A stretch of DNA of 64,000 nt from Bacteroidota bacterium (lineage in GTDB: Bacteria > Bacteroidota > Ignavibacteria > Ignavibacteriales > Ignavibacteriaceae). The stretch covers positions 1 to 64,000 of the forward strand of contig JADFLR010000022.1 of the NCBI GenBank assembly GCA_022564295.1. The letters are read 5' to 3'. This document shows, one piece after another, positions 26,281 through 36,237 of this stretch. The position numbers were made by a program, and so were the translations under genes. Each line of letters starts with the position of its first letter. The stretch's first letter is position 1. A model generated the notes under the pieces. The model had not been told where the DNA came from. It ran no database searches and saw only the letters and a program-made list of their open reading frames with translations.

Positions 26281-27999
26281 CTATTTAAGAAGCATCATTT
26301 TTTTAATGCTCACATAATTGCCAGCAATAAGTTTGTAAAAATATACACCGCTGGGAAGTTTGAACGCATTGAAACTTACATTATAACTGCCGGCATGCTT
26401 TTGTTCATTGACTAAAGTAGTAATCGTCCTTCCCAGCACGTTATAAATGGTTAAATTAACAAATTCATCTGTTGGTAATGCATATGCAATATGAGTTAAC
26501 GGGTTGAAAGGATTTGGATAATTTTGGGATAATTCAAATTGTTTTGGGACCAAATCCGTACCAGTCCCATCTTCATCTACTGATAAAATCAATTCGCAGA
26601 AATTGGAATCCGGATTAAGTTCAATCCATCCTTTTGGTGATAAGTCTTTACCTTCGAATGCCGGATAATCAGTCGGGATTCTTTTAAATCGAAAAGTAAG
26701 ATTATCATTAATCAAAAGAGTATCTCCTTGAGAAACAGGATTCCCACCACGGAGGGGGGTTTTATATTCCCAGACTATTTCATTATCCGGTGTAATTTCA
26801 AAGGTGTAACCCCAGCGACCGGAACAAATCAGTACATTGTTATTTGGTAGTATCTGCACGCTTGACAAACCAGTGGAATGTAATTCTGTGGGTGTTGGAT
26901 GTGTAATAGTCAAATCAAATTCTTCAGGTCCCCAAAAAATCGGCCCAAACGTATATCCTCACTTGTACATATCCCATGGAGGAGTAAATACATTCACAGT
27001 TGAAAAATCCTCTGCCACCCTATTGTTGAAAACAGCAATTTTCCCATAGTAAGGGTGAGTGGGTACTAAATGATCATCTACCCAATGAATATCATGTGCA
27101 GAAAACAGAGTTTGATCATCTATTGTTCCTAAATCATAAGTTTCGGGATTTCCCCACCTATACATTAAATCGCCTCCTCTATTGCCCAATCCACCGCTAT
27201 GTCCTGCGGCTTGCTTTGTAGTGGTACTATGGTCAATAACCCAAGCTTCACTAAAAGTTGGGACACCTATTATAATTTGATCTAATTCCTCATTGTAATC
27301 AATTCCATTGGTATGCATCCAGTCAGGATGTCCATTGTTGGTAACCCAATTGAGATTGATGAGTTCCGGGTGGTCTGCAATCACCCCATAATTATTTTTT
27401 GTGCTGTCATAACTTTGAATTAGATGATCCCACACATGCCATTCCCAAACAATCTCGCTGTTTGTTGGATCTACCTCAATAATTTTGTCAGGCCAAAGCT
27501 TATCCTGTGCCATTAAAGCAGTGTCTCTACCAGCTTGAACAGATTCCTGCTCAGTCTTTAATTCCCAAACTATCATAAGAATATTCCCGTCTGGCAAAGT
27601 TGCAAAGTCATGGTGCAAACGTTCCAAAGAATCGTTAATCGTATAGCTCCATTCAAGGTTATTGGCCCAATCCCTGATCTCAACTGTTGCACCTCCGCCG
27701 CCTGCCCAGATTGGGTCATTTACTACTGAAGATGGACGTTTTCCTTTTAGTAATCTTCCATCCTCCAGTAAGTATGCGATATTCCCGGGCCTGAAATCAG
27801 CATCATCTGTCCAGGTATGAACAATCTCACCACAATTGTTTAAGAGGTAAACATTAGGTTGATTATGTGGATACATCAAATTATAACCATCGAATGCTTT
27901 ATCAGGGTCATAAGAAAGTAATCCAACTGTGTTTTGGGTGTAATGTGGATGAATAAAAATGAAGAGAAAGAAATAAAATGTTAGTAAATGTCTAATCAT
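26281..27999 (-). pseudogene. arylsulfotransferase-like T9SS protein interrupted by in-frame TGA
   Basis: A paralogue of the gene at 24550-26262. The first part (27999 to 26962) reads from a signal peptide through WEWHVWDHLIQSYD to FTPPWDMYK and meets TGA at 26959-26961. The same frame continues directly as GYTFGPIFWGPEEFDL and runs on to the T9SS sorting domain (NYPNPFNPLTHIAY) at 26281. The intact paralogue has the matching PPVDQNGN then TFGPDQLL without a stop. So a single nonsense codon, not a frameshift, splits a gene of about 572 codons. It may be a recent pseudogene, a base error, or read-through. No selenocysteine context was identified. Confidence 0.8.
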
Positions 28000-28410
28000 G
28001 GTCTTACTACCTTTAATGAAAAGAATTGATCAGGAGTTACAATTGAATTATAGACGAGTCATATAATATCCTCCTGAAACACCAATATCGAACTTAAATT
28101 AGTTATGATACTAAATTAAGACAATTGTAAAAAAAACAAAAGTCAATAAAAAATGCGCTTTTAAGCGAATATATTCGATCTCATTACAGAATTCTTAACC
28201 AAACACGATAAACATTTCTCCAGACAAGTTAAATGATTGGTTGTAGACAGTAAATCCGTAGTGTCTAGAGAACCTAAAGTTAAAAAAGATTAGTAGAAAG
28301 AGATATAGATCACATTTCTTTAAAAAAAGCTCGATGGGATAAAAATTAAACTTTTTTTATTAAGAAAATAGTATAATTTGTTATCTGACTTTTTAAGAAT
28401 AAAGAACATT
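28000..28410. other. divergent intergenic region, no gene seen
   Basis: About 410 very AT-rich bases between the broken arylsulfotransferase gene (minus) and the DUF2203 gene (plus). It should hold promoters for both. AGGAGGAT (plus-strand ATATCCTCCTGA at 28066-28077) reads as a ribosome-site-like string on the minus strand, but no start codon follows it closely. An open frame from TTG 28378 is an extension of the DUF2203 gene and probably not translated. No clear TAnnTTTG box was found. Confidence 0.35.
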
Positions 28411-28797
28411 ATGACAACGGACATCAAATATTTTACTCCTGCAGAAGCCAGGAAAACCTTACCCCTGGTAAAAAAAATTGTTCGGGATATTCTTGATACT
28501 TCAAAAGAAATGCAATTAATAGCCGAAGAAATTGGAAATAATGCCGAGGGTGATGATAGAATAAAAAAAATGGCATCGGATGTTGATGAATTTATGACTG
28601 AACTTGAAGAAATTGGCTGCTATTTTAAAGATTGGAATTTTAGAATTGGATTGGTTGATTTTCCCGGATTGATTGAAGGAAGGGAAGTGTTCTTTTGCTG
28701 GAAAAGTGACGAGGAAGATATAGAATTTTATCACGAACTTGAAGAAGGTTTTACCGGAAGAAAACCCATTCCTCGTGAACTTATTGAAGCAAAGTAA
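28411..28797 (+). CDS. DUF2203 family protein
   Basis: A small, acidic, soluble protein of 128 residues. The start YFTPAEARKTLPLVKKIV is the DUF2203 signature (FTxxEAxxxLPxV), and the end has GCYFKDWNFRIGLVDFP followed by EVFFCWK and FYHELEEGFTGRKPI, typical of the family. The function is unknown. ATG 28411 gives the usual family N-terminus; the frame could be extended to a TTG at 28378. The gene is convergent with the lipoprotein gene at 28801-29226, with only 3 bases between their ends. Confidence 0.88.
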   Translation: MTTDIKYFTPAEARKTLPLVKKIVRDILDTSKEMQLIAEEIGNNAEGDDRIKKMASDVDEFMTELEEIGCYFKDWNFRIGLVDFPGLIEGREVFFCWKSDEEDIEFYHELEEGFTGRKPIPRELIEAK

Positions 28798-28800
28798 AAC

Positions 28801-29226
28801 TCATTCGGTTAAATCAAATTCTGCGGAACCTGTTATATTGGTTTGAGAATAAACATCTGTTATATTAAAGATGATTGTGTACTTACCAAAAGAATAAGTT
28901 GAGTCCAACTCAAACTGTACTTCAAGGGGAATATCAATTATCTCTTCTTGAGCGGAAATATGTATTTTATCGGAATATAAGTTTTCCACTGTTTTCCCAT
29001 TTGGGGTTTTAATATCGGCAGAATAAGAAATTGATGCTTCAAAAGTATTTCCGCTGCCTTCTCTCTGCTCGAATCCTTTAACATTAATCGTTGCAATTAA
29101 TTCCCATGTATTTCCCAAATCGTAAGCGAATGCTACAGGATTAAATGCCTCAAGCTTTGTCTCTTCCTTATCACAGGCAGTTAGTAGTAACAACGATAAT
29201 GTAAAAATTGATAGAAATCTTTTCAT
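28801..29226 (-). CDS. hypothetical lipoprotein
   Basis: A 141-residue protein with a lipoprotein signal (LLLLTAC, cysteine near residue 18). The mature part is beta-rich with alternating hydrophobic residues (ELIATINVKGF, GKYTIIFNIT) and resembles one Ig-like sandwich domain. No family was recognised. It lies downstream of serC on the same strand, and a structured element at 29249-29317 occupies the 104-base gap between them. It may be the last gene of the DUF1015-serC transcript or have its own promoter. Confidence 0.65.
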   Translation of the reverse strand: MKRFLSIFTLSLLLLTACDKEETKLEAFNPVAFAYDLGNTWELIATINVKGFEQREGSGNTFEASISYSADIKTPNGKTVENLYSDKIHISAQEEIIDIPLEVQFELDSTYSFGKYTIIFNITDVYSQTNITGSAEFDLTE

Positions 29227-29248
29227 ATCTTTCCTATAAAATATAAAT

Positions 29249-29317
29249 GAGGTTGACTCCGCAATAAAGTTAATAGTTGTGTTAGCGGGTCAGCAACAAC
29301 AACTCTGAGCCAACCTC
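29249..29317 (-). other. long RNA hairpin between serC and the lipoprotein gene
   Basis: GAGGTTGACTC (29249-29259) faces GAGCCAACCTC (29307-29317). On the minus strand all 11 positions pair (one as G-U), while the plus strand has an A-C mismatch, so the RNA is likely made from the minus strand. Inside, AGUUGU and ACAACU can form a second helix. No T run follows, so it is not a normal terminator. No known riboswitch class was recognised. It could be an attenuator, a processing site or a small RNA. Confidence 0.45.
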
Positions 29318-29330
29318 GGAAATAAAATAT

Positions 29331-30419
29331 TTAACTATTCTTTGCCTGGAAGTCGTTCATAAATTCCACAAGGTCTTCAACACCTTTGGTTGGAAACGCA
29401 TTATAAATTGAAGCGCGTAATCCGCCAACAGATCTGTGTCCCTTTAATCCGCTGAATCCCGCATATAAAGTTTCAGCAATTAATTTCTTTTCAAGTCCCT
29501 CTGTAGGAAGATTGAAAGTAACATTCATCAAAGAGCGGCTGTCTTCTTCAGCGTGTCCCTTGTAAAATCCGTTACTGTTATCAATACAGTCATACAAAAT
29601 TCCTGCTTTATGTTTATTGGTCTCATACATTTTATCCAATCCACCCATATTTAATAACCACTTTGTAACTAACCCGATAATATAAATACCAAAAGTATTT
29701 GGTGTGTTGAACATTGAATCGTTTTCTACCTGGGTCTTGTAATTTAACATAGTTGGAAGATCATCCGAACTTCTTTCTAAAAGATCGTTTCGATAAATTA
29801 CCATAGTTACACCCGAAGGACCCATGTTTTTCTGTGCCCCGGCGTATATTATTCCGTACTTATTCACATCAATTTTTTTGTGAAAGATGTCTGATGATGC
29901 ATCGCAAACAAGAGTAACGTCTCCAACTTCCGGCTCGGATTTATATTGCGTGCCGTAAATTGTGTTATTTGATGTAAAGTGTACATAGGAAACATCACCG
30001 CTTAATTTTAATTCATCTTGTTTTTGGATCCTGTTAAATGTTGTTTCTTCGGTTGTAGCGGCAATGTTAACAGCTCCGACACGCTTTGCTTCTTTCACTG
30101 CTTTTTTAGACCAGGAACCCGTAACAATGTAATCAGCTTTATTTTTAGGAGGCATAATATTCATCGGTACCATAGAGAATTGAAGACTGGCACCAAATTG
30201 CAGAAACATTATCGAATAATCATCGCTGATATCCAACAGTTTTTTAATATCAGCTTTTGCTTGATTGATAACATCATCAAATGGTTTTGAGCGGTGACTT
30301 ATCTCAAGGATTGACATTCCTACACCTGGAAGTGCCATTAAATTTTCCTGAGCTTCTTGTAAAACTTCCTCCGGTAATATTGCCGGACCTGCGTTAAAGT
30401 TATATATTCTTTTTTCCAT
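29331..30419 (-). CDS. serC: phosphoserine aminotransferase
   Basis: A 362-residue class V PLP aminotransferase that converts 3-phosphohydroxypyruvate and glutamate to phosphoserine, the second step of serine synthesis. The N-terminus YNFNAGPAILPEEVL, the substrate segment EISHRSKPF, and the PLP lysine in GAQKNMGPSGV are all present. The end GGLRASIYNAFPTKGVEDL is typical of SerC. The length matches the family. It starts 34 bases after the DUF1015 gene and is in the same operon, a common arrangement in Bacteroidota. Confidence 0.96.
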   Translation of the reverse strand: MEKRIYNFNAGPAILPEEVLQEAQENLMALPGVGMSILEISHRSKPFDDVINQAKADIKKLLDISDDYSIMFLQFGASLQFSMVPMNIMPPKNKADYIVTGSWSKKAVKEAKRVGAVNIAATTEETTFNRIQKQDELKLSGDVSYVHFTSNNTIYGTQYKSEPEVGDVTLVCDASSDIFHKKIDVNKYGIIYAGAQKNMGPSGVTMVIYRNDLLERSSDDLPTMLNYKTQVENDSMFNTPNTFGIYIIGLVTKWLLNMGGLDKMYETNKHKAGILYDCIDNSNGFYKGHAEEDSRSLMNVTFNLPTEGLEKKLIAETLYAGFSGLKGHRSVGGLRASIYNAFPTKGVEDLVEFMNDFQAKNS

Positions 30420-30453
30420 AGTCTTTCCCTTGTATAAAGATATCCATTAAAAA

Positions 30454-31704
30454 TTATTTTATCATATAAGTTAATAAACCATCCCTTAGTTTAGGTTCAA
30501 ACCAGGTTGATTTTGGAGGCATCACTTCTCCCGCATCTGAAATGTTCATCAGGTCATCGATAGAAACGGGAAACATGGAGAATGCAACTGCAGCTTTACC
30601 CATATCAACAAGTTTTTCCAATTCCATTGTTCCTCTTATTCCGCCAATAAAATCTATCCTGTTGCTTGTGCGCTGGTCTTCAATTCCTAAAACGGGATTT
30701 AGTAAAAAGTTTTGAAGAATACTCGCATCGAGCTTAGCACCAACAGATATAGAAAGCGAGTTGCTTGCAAGAACAGAATCTCTTGCTTTTAATCCGTACC
30801 ATTCGCCATCTAAGTACATCCCGAAACTTCTTCTTGCGGTTGGGTCCTTCTTGGCAGATTTCTGTAATTCAAATTTTTCGCTCACCTTGTTAAGAAATTC
30901 TTCTTTGCTGTTTCCGTTCAGATCAAAAACAACCCTGTTATAAGGCATAATATGCAACTGTTCACCTGGGAAAATTACAGCGATAAAATAATTGTATTCC
31001 TCTTTGCCGGTATGATTAGGATTAGCTTTTCTTTTCTCTTGCCTTGCCCTGCTCGCACTCTTTGCGCGGTGATGTCCGTCTGCAACATAAAGCTTATCAA
31101 TTTTAGCAAACTCATTCATCAACAAATCATTATAATTGTCAGGCATAATCCAAACTGTATGCTGAATACCATCAGGAGCGGTAAAATCATAAAGCGGTTC
31201 AGTATCTGCGATGGTTTTATTCACAAAATTATTTATCTCATCAACACCACGGTAAGTTAAAAATACAATTCCCGTTTGTGCATCGGTTGCGATGATGTGA
31301 TTCGTTCTATCATCTTCTTTCACTTTCCGGGTTTTTTCGTGCTTGAGTATCACATCGTTATCATAATCATCAACAGCAAAAGTTGCGGTAATACCAACCT
31401 GCTCTCTTCCATCCATTATCAACCGGTAAAGATAAAAATGCGGTTCATCATCAGCAATTAACGGGGCTGCTTTTCTAATCTTTTCTAAATTTTCTCTTGC
31501 TTTTTCGTAAACCTCTTTGGAATAAGAATCAACGTCATCAGGTAAATCTATCTCTGCTCTTGTTATGTGCAGAAAGCTTAAATCATTGCCACCGACGATC
31601 TCTTTCGCTTCATTTCTGTTAACAACATCATAGGGTACGCTTGCTACGAGATGAGTATTTTCCTTGTTTGGTCTTAGTGCTTTAAATGGTCTTACTCTTG
31701 CCAT
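30454..31704 (-). CDS. DUF1015 family protein (SerC-associated)
   Basis: A 416-residue soluble protein starting ARVRPFKALRPN, with VASVPYDVVNRNEA, LYVADGHHRAKSA and a closing FPVSIDDLMNISDAGEVMPP then STWFEPKLRDG. This is the full DUF1015 pattern, sometimes listed as HTH of SpoOJ/ParA-like. The histidine-rich DGHHR looks like an active or binding site. DUF1015 genes often sit beside serA/serC, and some are thought to act as a kinase for serine; that role is inferred. It is first in the operon with serC and has a -7 box at 31757-31764. Confidence 0.9.
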   Translation of the reverse strand: MARVRPFKALRPNKENTHLVASVPYDVVNRNEAKEIVGGNDLSFLHITRAEIDLPDDVDSYSKEVYEKARENLEKIRKAAPLIADDEPHFYLYRLIMDGREQVGITATFAVDDYDNDVILKHEKTRKVKEDDRTNHIIATDAQTGIVFLTYRGVDEINNFVNKTIADTEPLYDFTAPDGIQHTVWIMPDNYNDLLMNEFAKIDKLYVADGHHRAKSASRARQEKRKANPNHTGKEEYNYFIAVIFPGEQLHIMPYNRVVFDLNGNSKEEFLNKVSEKFELQKSAKKDPTARRSFGMYLDGEWYGLKARDSVLASNSLSISVGAKLDASILQNFLLNPVLGIEDQRTSNRIDFIGGIRGTMELEKLVDMGKAAVAFSMFPVSIDDLMNISDAGEVMPPKSTWFEPKLRDGLLTYMIK

Positions 31705-32025
31705 ATTATTTTCGTCTCCTTTAAAAGAAATATAAAATGAGCGAGTTTAAAATCCACAAAATTAGTACAATAATCCATTTTTTAGAGATAAAAATTTTAT
31801 TGCTGTAATAATTCGATAACAAATTTTTTAACATCTATTATAACAGCCATATTTTTTCATTTGGCAATGAGTATCCTTATTTTTACCCGATTATTTAGAA
31901 AACCCTTATTAAATAAGTAATAACATTGTAGATCACAGTAGGAAATTCCACACTGAAATTTTTAACAAGCAAGAACATAATTAAACGGAAGTTCCTTCCA
32001 ACCAGTAATAAAAAAATATAAACAG
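31705..32025. other. 321-base divergent intergenic region
   Basis: AT-rich DNA between the DUF1015 gene (minus) and the esterase gene (plus). The only recognised site is the minus-strand -7 box at 31757-31764. A partial box TATTTTTA at 31878-31885 may serve the plus strand. No gene or RNA was seen. Confidence 0.4.
31757..31764 (-). promoter_or_regulatory. -7 box of the DUF1015-serC operon
   Basis: On the minus strand TAATTTTG matches TAnnTTTG. It lies about 50 bases before the DUF1015 start codon. No TTTG was found 19 bases further out, so the -33 part is weak. Confidence 0.45.
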
Positions 32026-32832
32026 ATGAAAGAATCGGGTAAGAGTTTAAAATCTTTGAAAAGAAAACGCGGTTTGGGTAGATATGAAATAGTAGGAACT
32101 GCAAGAATACTTACAGATTTCCATTCCAAACATTTAGACAATTACAGAAATATAATTATTTGGCTGCCGCCCGGGTATAAAAAACCGAGGAATGCTCAAA
32201 AGAAATATCCCGTGCTTTATATGCACGATGGTCAGAACTTAATAGATCCCGAAACTTCTTTTGCAGGTAAAGATTGGCGTATTGATGAAACTGTTGTTAA
32301 GCTTTCAAAAGCAAAAAGAATGAAGGAGATTATTGTTGTTGGTATTTACAACACATCAGATCGGCTTGAAGAATACAGTGATTCTGAAAAAGGCGATCGG
32401 TATCTCAAATTTATTGTAGATGAGCTTAAACCCTTTATTGATAATAACTACAGAACCCTTCCGCAAAGAGAGTGTACAGCAATAATGGGATCATCAATGG
32501 GCGGGTTAATTTCTTTTATTGCCGGCTGGAAATATTATGATGTGTTTTCAATGGCGGGTTGCATGTCAAGTTCGTTTTATTACGATAACGAAAAAGTGTT
32601 TGACATTATTAATCCGCTTGGGCGCCCAAAGAAAAAAGTAAAATTTTATATAGATCATGGTGAAGACGGATTAATAAGAGGACAAAAAATATTTTACCGT
32701 TTAACGGAATTAGGCTATGTAATCGGGAAGGATATCGATTACTACTATGCACCGAACGCAGAGCATAATGAAACTGCCTGGGCAGAAAGATTAGAGAGAC
32801 CATTGTTGTTTTTCTTTGGGAAAAAGAGATGA
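32026..32832 (+). CDS. alpha/beta hydrolase, putative esterase (enterochelin esterase-like)
   Basis: A 268-residue protein of the esterase D / Fes-like family (PF00756). It has a first domain strand YRNIIIWLPPGY, YPVLYMHDGQNL, the nucleophile elbow MGSSMGGL (serine near residue 163), an acidic residue in KFYIDHGEDG, and a late HNETAW with the catalytic histidine. All three triad positions appear to be present. No signal peptide is obvious; the start is lysine-rich (MKESGKSLKSLKRKRG), so it may be cytoplasmic. The stop overlaps the start of the next gene (ATGA), so the two are translated together. Confidence 0.88.
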   Translation: MKESGKSLKSLKRKRGLGRYEIVGTARILTDFHSKHLDNYRNIIIWLPPGYKKPRNAQKKYPVLYMHDGQNLIDPETSFAGKDWRIDETVVKLSKAKRMKEIIVVGIYNTSDRLEEYSDSEKGDRYLKFIVDELKPFIDNNYRTLPQRECTAIMGSSMGGLISFIAGWKYYDVFSMAGCMSSSFYYDNEKVFDIINPLGRPKKKVKFYIDHGEDGLIRGQKIFYRLTELGYVIGKDIDYYYAPNAEHNETAWAERLERPLLFFFGKKR

Positions 32833-33488
32833 GGCTAAAAACACAAAATATATTTTTTCTGACAGCAATTTTTGCAGTTGTAATTCAGTTAGCCGGATGT
32901 ACTACAAAACCGGTCAATCTATCAGTTGCAAGAGAATCTGTAAAGGAATATTATGAATCCGGTAAGTTTGATGAAGAGCTTGATAACGTAATACGTGAAG
33001 CAAAAGATAAGTTCAGTAAAGTCGAATTTGCAGATAACTCTGTTGTAATATTTGATGTTGATGAGACAGCACTTAACAATTATGAGGTAAGCAAAAAAAT
33101 GGGCTATGGCTACCTTTATGAAATGGTTTATGAATGGACACAGGGTGCCAAAGTTCCAGCTTTCCCGCAAGTAAAAGAATTATATGACTATTTGTTAAGC
33201 AAAGGATCAAAGATCATTTTTTTAACGGCAAGAAGAGATGATGAGTATGATGCCACGTATAAAAATCTTATCAATCAAGGTTATACTGAGTTCGATACTT
33301 TATTGACAAAAAGCAAAAATGAATATGAGATGAAATCGCTTGAATTTAAAAGTGCAAAACGTGTTGAGCTGATAGAAATGGGTTATGAAATAATCGGAAC
33401 AGTTGGAGACCAAAGGAGTGACCTTGAAGGACCCCACCATGGAATACAGGTTAAAGTTCCAAATTATCTTTACCAAAATGTGTATTAA
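32829..33488 (+). CDS. HAD acid phosphatase lipoprotein (e(P4)-like, class B/C)
   Basis: A 219-residue lipoprotein (lipobox QLAGC, cysteine near residue 24) of the plant-type acid phosphatase family (PF03767), like the Haemophilus outer-membrane protein e(P4). The catalytic motif is IFDVDETALNN (first aspartate is the nucleophile), motif II is IFLTARRDD, and motif IV is VGDQRSDLEG. It should remove phosphate from nucleotides or other esters at the outer membrane or periplasm. It overlaps the esterase gene by 4 bases. Confidence 0.88.
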   Translation: MRLKTQNIFFLTAIFAVVIQLAGCTTKPVNLSVARESVKEYYESGKFDEELDNVIREAKDKFSKVEFADNSVVIFDVDETALNNYEVSKKMGYGYLYEMVYEWTQGAKVPAFPQVKELYDYLLSKGSKIIFLTARRDDEYDATYKNLINQGYTEFDTLLTKSKNEYEMKSLEFKSAKRVELIEMGYEIIGTVGDQRSDLEGPHHGIQVKVPNYLYQNVY

Positions 33489-33549
33489 CAATGTTGTAAT
33501 AGAGTACCAATCTACATTCGTTTCAACAATCCCTCTCTAATAATTTTCT

Positions 33550-33557
33550 TATATTTG
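33550..33557 (+). promoter_or_regulatory. -7 box of valS
   Basis: TATATTTG matches TAnnTTTG and lies 30 bases before the valS start codon. No TTTG at the ideal -33 position was seen. Confidence 0.5.
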
Positions 33558-33586
33558 CACTTCAAAATCGATAAAACAGAATTTTA

Positions 33587-36235
33587 ATGGCAGAAAAAAA
33601 ACAAAAAGAAATACCAAAAGCATACGATCCCTCTGTTGTTGAGGATAAATGGTACAAGTATTGGCAGGATAACAAAATATTTCATTCCGAGATAGATGAA
33701 TCAAAAGAGCCATATGTAATACCAATTCCCCCACCCAATGTTACAGGTATGCTTACGATGGGACATATCCTTAACAATACACTTCAGGATATTTTCATCC
33801 GGACTAAAAGAATGCAGGGTTACAACGCCTGCTGGGTTCCCGGAACAGATCACGCATCAATTGCTACGGAAACAAAAGTAACAAATTATCTTTCAGAACA
33901 GGGAATTAATAAATATGAAATTGGAAGAGAAGAATTTATAAAACATTGCTGGGAATGGACGAAAGAATACGGCGGAATTATAAATCAGCAGCTTAAAAAA
34001 CTTGGAGTTAGCTGCGATTGGGATCGTGAGCGATTCACGATGGATGATGATTACTATCGCGAAGTTATAAAAGCATTTGTTGAATTATATAAAGATGAAA
34101 AGATATATCGAGGTTACCGAATGGTTAATTGGTGTCCCGCATCCAAATCAGCAATTTCTGATGAAGAAGTAATTTATAAAAATGTTAACGGCAAACTGTG
34201 GTATCTTAAATATCCTGTTGTTGGAACGGATAAATACTTAGTGGTAGCTACAACACGACCCGAGACGATGCTTGGAGATACAGGTGTTGCAGTTAATCCG
34301 AATGATGAAAGATATAAAGATGTAATAGGCAAAAAAGTTTTACTGCCAATTGCCGAAAGGGAAATTCCAATATTTGCAGATGAATATGTTGACATGGAAT
34401 TTGGAACAGGTGCTGTAAAGGTAACACCCGCGCACGATATTAATGATAACGAAATGGGACAGCGGCATAACCTAAAAGTGATTAATATTTTTAATGATGA
34501 TGCAAGCACAAATGATAATGTACCGAAAGACTTTCGCGGTCTTGATAGGTTTGATGCACGAAAAAAAGTTATTGCTCGTTTTGAAGAGCTTGATCTGATA
34601 GAAAAGATTGAAGATCATCAGCATAAAGTTGGTTACTCCGAAAGAGGTGGTGTTCCTATTGAACCATATCTTTCGGACCAATGGTTTATGAAAATGTCGA
34701 TAGACTCTGCCGGACTCTCCGGGGATGGACTTGCAAAAGCGGCGATAGATGTTGTAAAAGAAGGGAAGATAAATTTTTATCCCGATCATTGGAAAAAAAC
34801 ATATTTTCACTGGATGGAAAATATCAGGGATTGGTGTATTTCACGCCAGCTTTGGTGGGGTCATCGGATTCCTGTTTGGTATCATAAAGAAACCGGTGAA
34901 ATATATTGTGATATTGAACCACCGAAAGATATTGCAAACTGGAAACAAGATGAAGATGTGCTCGATACATGGGCATCAAGCTGGCTTTGGGCACATGCAA
35001 TTTTCAGAACAGAAGAAGAGCGCAAATACTATTATCCAACGAGCACTTTGGTTACAGGACCGGATATAATTTTCTTTTGGGTTGCGCGTATGATAATGGC
35101 AGGAATGTATTTCAGAAAAGACATTCCGTTCCGCGATGTATATTTCACAAGCATCATCAGGGATATGAAAGGGAAGAAGATGAGTAAATCTCTCGGCAAT
35201 TCTCCGGATCCGCTTGATGTAATAAAAGAATACAGCGCCGATGCTCTTCGCTTTACAGTTATCTATCTTGCTCCTTTGGGGCAGGATGTTCTTTTTAGTG
35301 TTGATAAATGTGAGATTGGAAGAAACTTTGCCAATAAGATTTGGAATGCAGGCAGGTTCCTTCTAATGAATGCACAGAACATTCCTGTTAATAACAAACT
35401 TTTGGAAAAACATATAGATTTTGCAGATGAATGGATAACATCACATTTTCACCTGACACTTGCTCTTCTAAATACTGCAATGGATAATTTTGAAGTAAAC
35501 AACGCTACAAAAATTTTGTATTCTTTTGTGTGGAATGATTTCTGCGATTGGTATTTGGAGATGATAAAAACCCGTTTTTATTCCGATAACGATGAGGTTA
35601 AATCTGCAACGCTTACAAGAGCACTAAAACTGTTTGCCGAAATGCTGAAATTAGTTCATCCGTTTATGCCGTTTATTACTGAAGAACTATGGCAGCTAAT
35701 TGAAGAAAGAAAAGATGGTGAAAGCATATCTACTTCGGAGTATCCGAAATTGAATAGCGATCTTATAAAACCTTCCGCTGAATCAGAAATGGAAATGGTA
35801 CAGGGTATTGTTTATTCAATAAGAAACATACGGGGCGAGATGAACATACCGCCTTCAAAAATAATTGATGCTCATATTAAATCTTCCGAAGTGAAAAAAC
35901 ATCAGATTGATTACATTAAAAAACTTGCTAAGGTTGAAAACATTATAGTCGGAGAAGATATAGAAAAACCGGGCGCGAGTGCTTCTGCTGTGTTTAGCAA
36001 GTCCGAAATTTATATTCCGCTTAAAGGTCTGATTGATCTTGATGTTGAAAGGCAGAGAATTGAAAAAGAAATAAATCGTCTTGAAAATTCTATTAAAGGA
36101 ATTGAAAATAAATTATCTAATGAAAAGTTTATTAATAATGCACCGGCAGATGTAGTTGAAAAAGAGAAGGCAAAGCAAATGGATTGGACTGAAAAATTAA
36201 GTAAATTGAGAGAGATTTTAAGTAATCTTAATTAA
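33587..36235 (+). CDS. valS: valine-tRNA ligase
   Basis: An 882-residue class Ia synthetase that charges tRNA-Val. The ATP-binding signature is PPNVTGMLTMGHIL (HIGH variant, near residue 45), the editing domain has TTRPETMLGDTGV and GTGAVKVTPAHD, and the second ATP motif is KGKKMSKSLGN near 530. The anticodon domain follows (FVWNDFCDWYLEMIK), then the C-terminal coiled coil (about 810-882), which is specific to ValS. The length is normal. It has its own -7 box. The decayed HEPN gene starts 2 bases after the stop. Confidence 0.97.
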   Translation: MAEKKQKEIPKAYDPSVVEDKWYKYWQDNKIFHSEIDESKEPYVIPIPPPNVTGMLTMGHILNNTLQDIFIRTKRMQGYNACWVPGTDHASIATETKVTNYLSEQGINKYEIGREEFIKHCWEWTKEYGGIINQQLKKLGVSCDWDRERFTMDDDYYREVIKAFVELYKDEKIYRGYRMVNWCPASKSAISDEEVIYKNVNGKLWYLKYPVVGTDKYLVVATTRPETMLGDTGVAVNPNDERYKDVIGKKVLLPIAEREIPIFADEYVDMEFGTGAVKVTPAHDINDNEMGQRHNLKVINIFNDDASTNDNVPKDFRGLDRFDARKKVIARFEELDLIEKIEDHQHKVGYSERGGVPIEPYLSDQWFMKMSIDSAGLSGDGLAKAAIDVVKEGKINFYPDHWKKTYFHWMENIRDWCISRQLWWGHRIPVWYHKETGEIYCDIEPPKDIANWKQDEDVLDTWASSWLWAHAIFRTEEERKYYYPTSTLVTGPDIIFFWVARMIMAGMYFRKDIPFRDVYFTSIIRDMKGKKMSKSLGNSPDPLDVIKEYSADALRFTVIYLAPLGQDVLFSVDKCEIGRNFANKIWNAGRFLLMNAQNIPVNNKLLEKHIDFADEWITSHFHLTLALLNTAMDNFEVNNATKILYSFVWNDFCDWYLEMIKTRFYSDNDEVKSATLTRALKLFAEMLKLVHPFMPFITEELWQLIEERKDGESISTSEYPKLNSDLIKPSAESEMEMVQGIVYSIRNIRGEMNIPPSKIIDAHIKSSEVKKHQIDYIKKLAKVENIIVGEDIEKPGASASAVFSKSEIYIPLKGLIDLDVERQRIEKEINRLENSIKGIENKLSNEKFINNAPADVVEKEKAKQMDWTEKLSKLREILSNLN

Positions 36236-36237
36236 AT

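Noticed and set aside
26959-26961. TGA as a selenocysteine codon in the arylsulfotransferase-like gene
   Set aside because: The paralogue has no cysteine at this place and no downstream hairpin of the SECIS kind was recognised.
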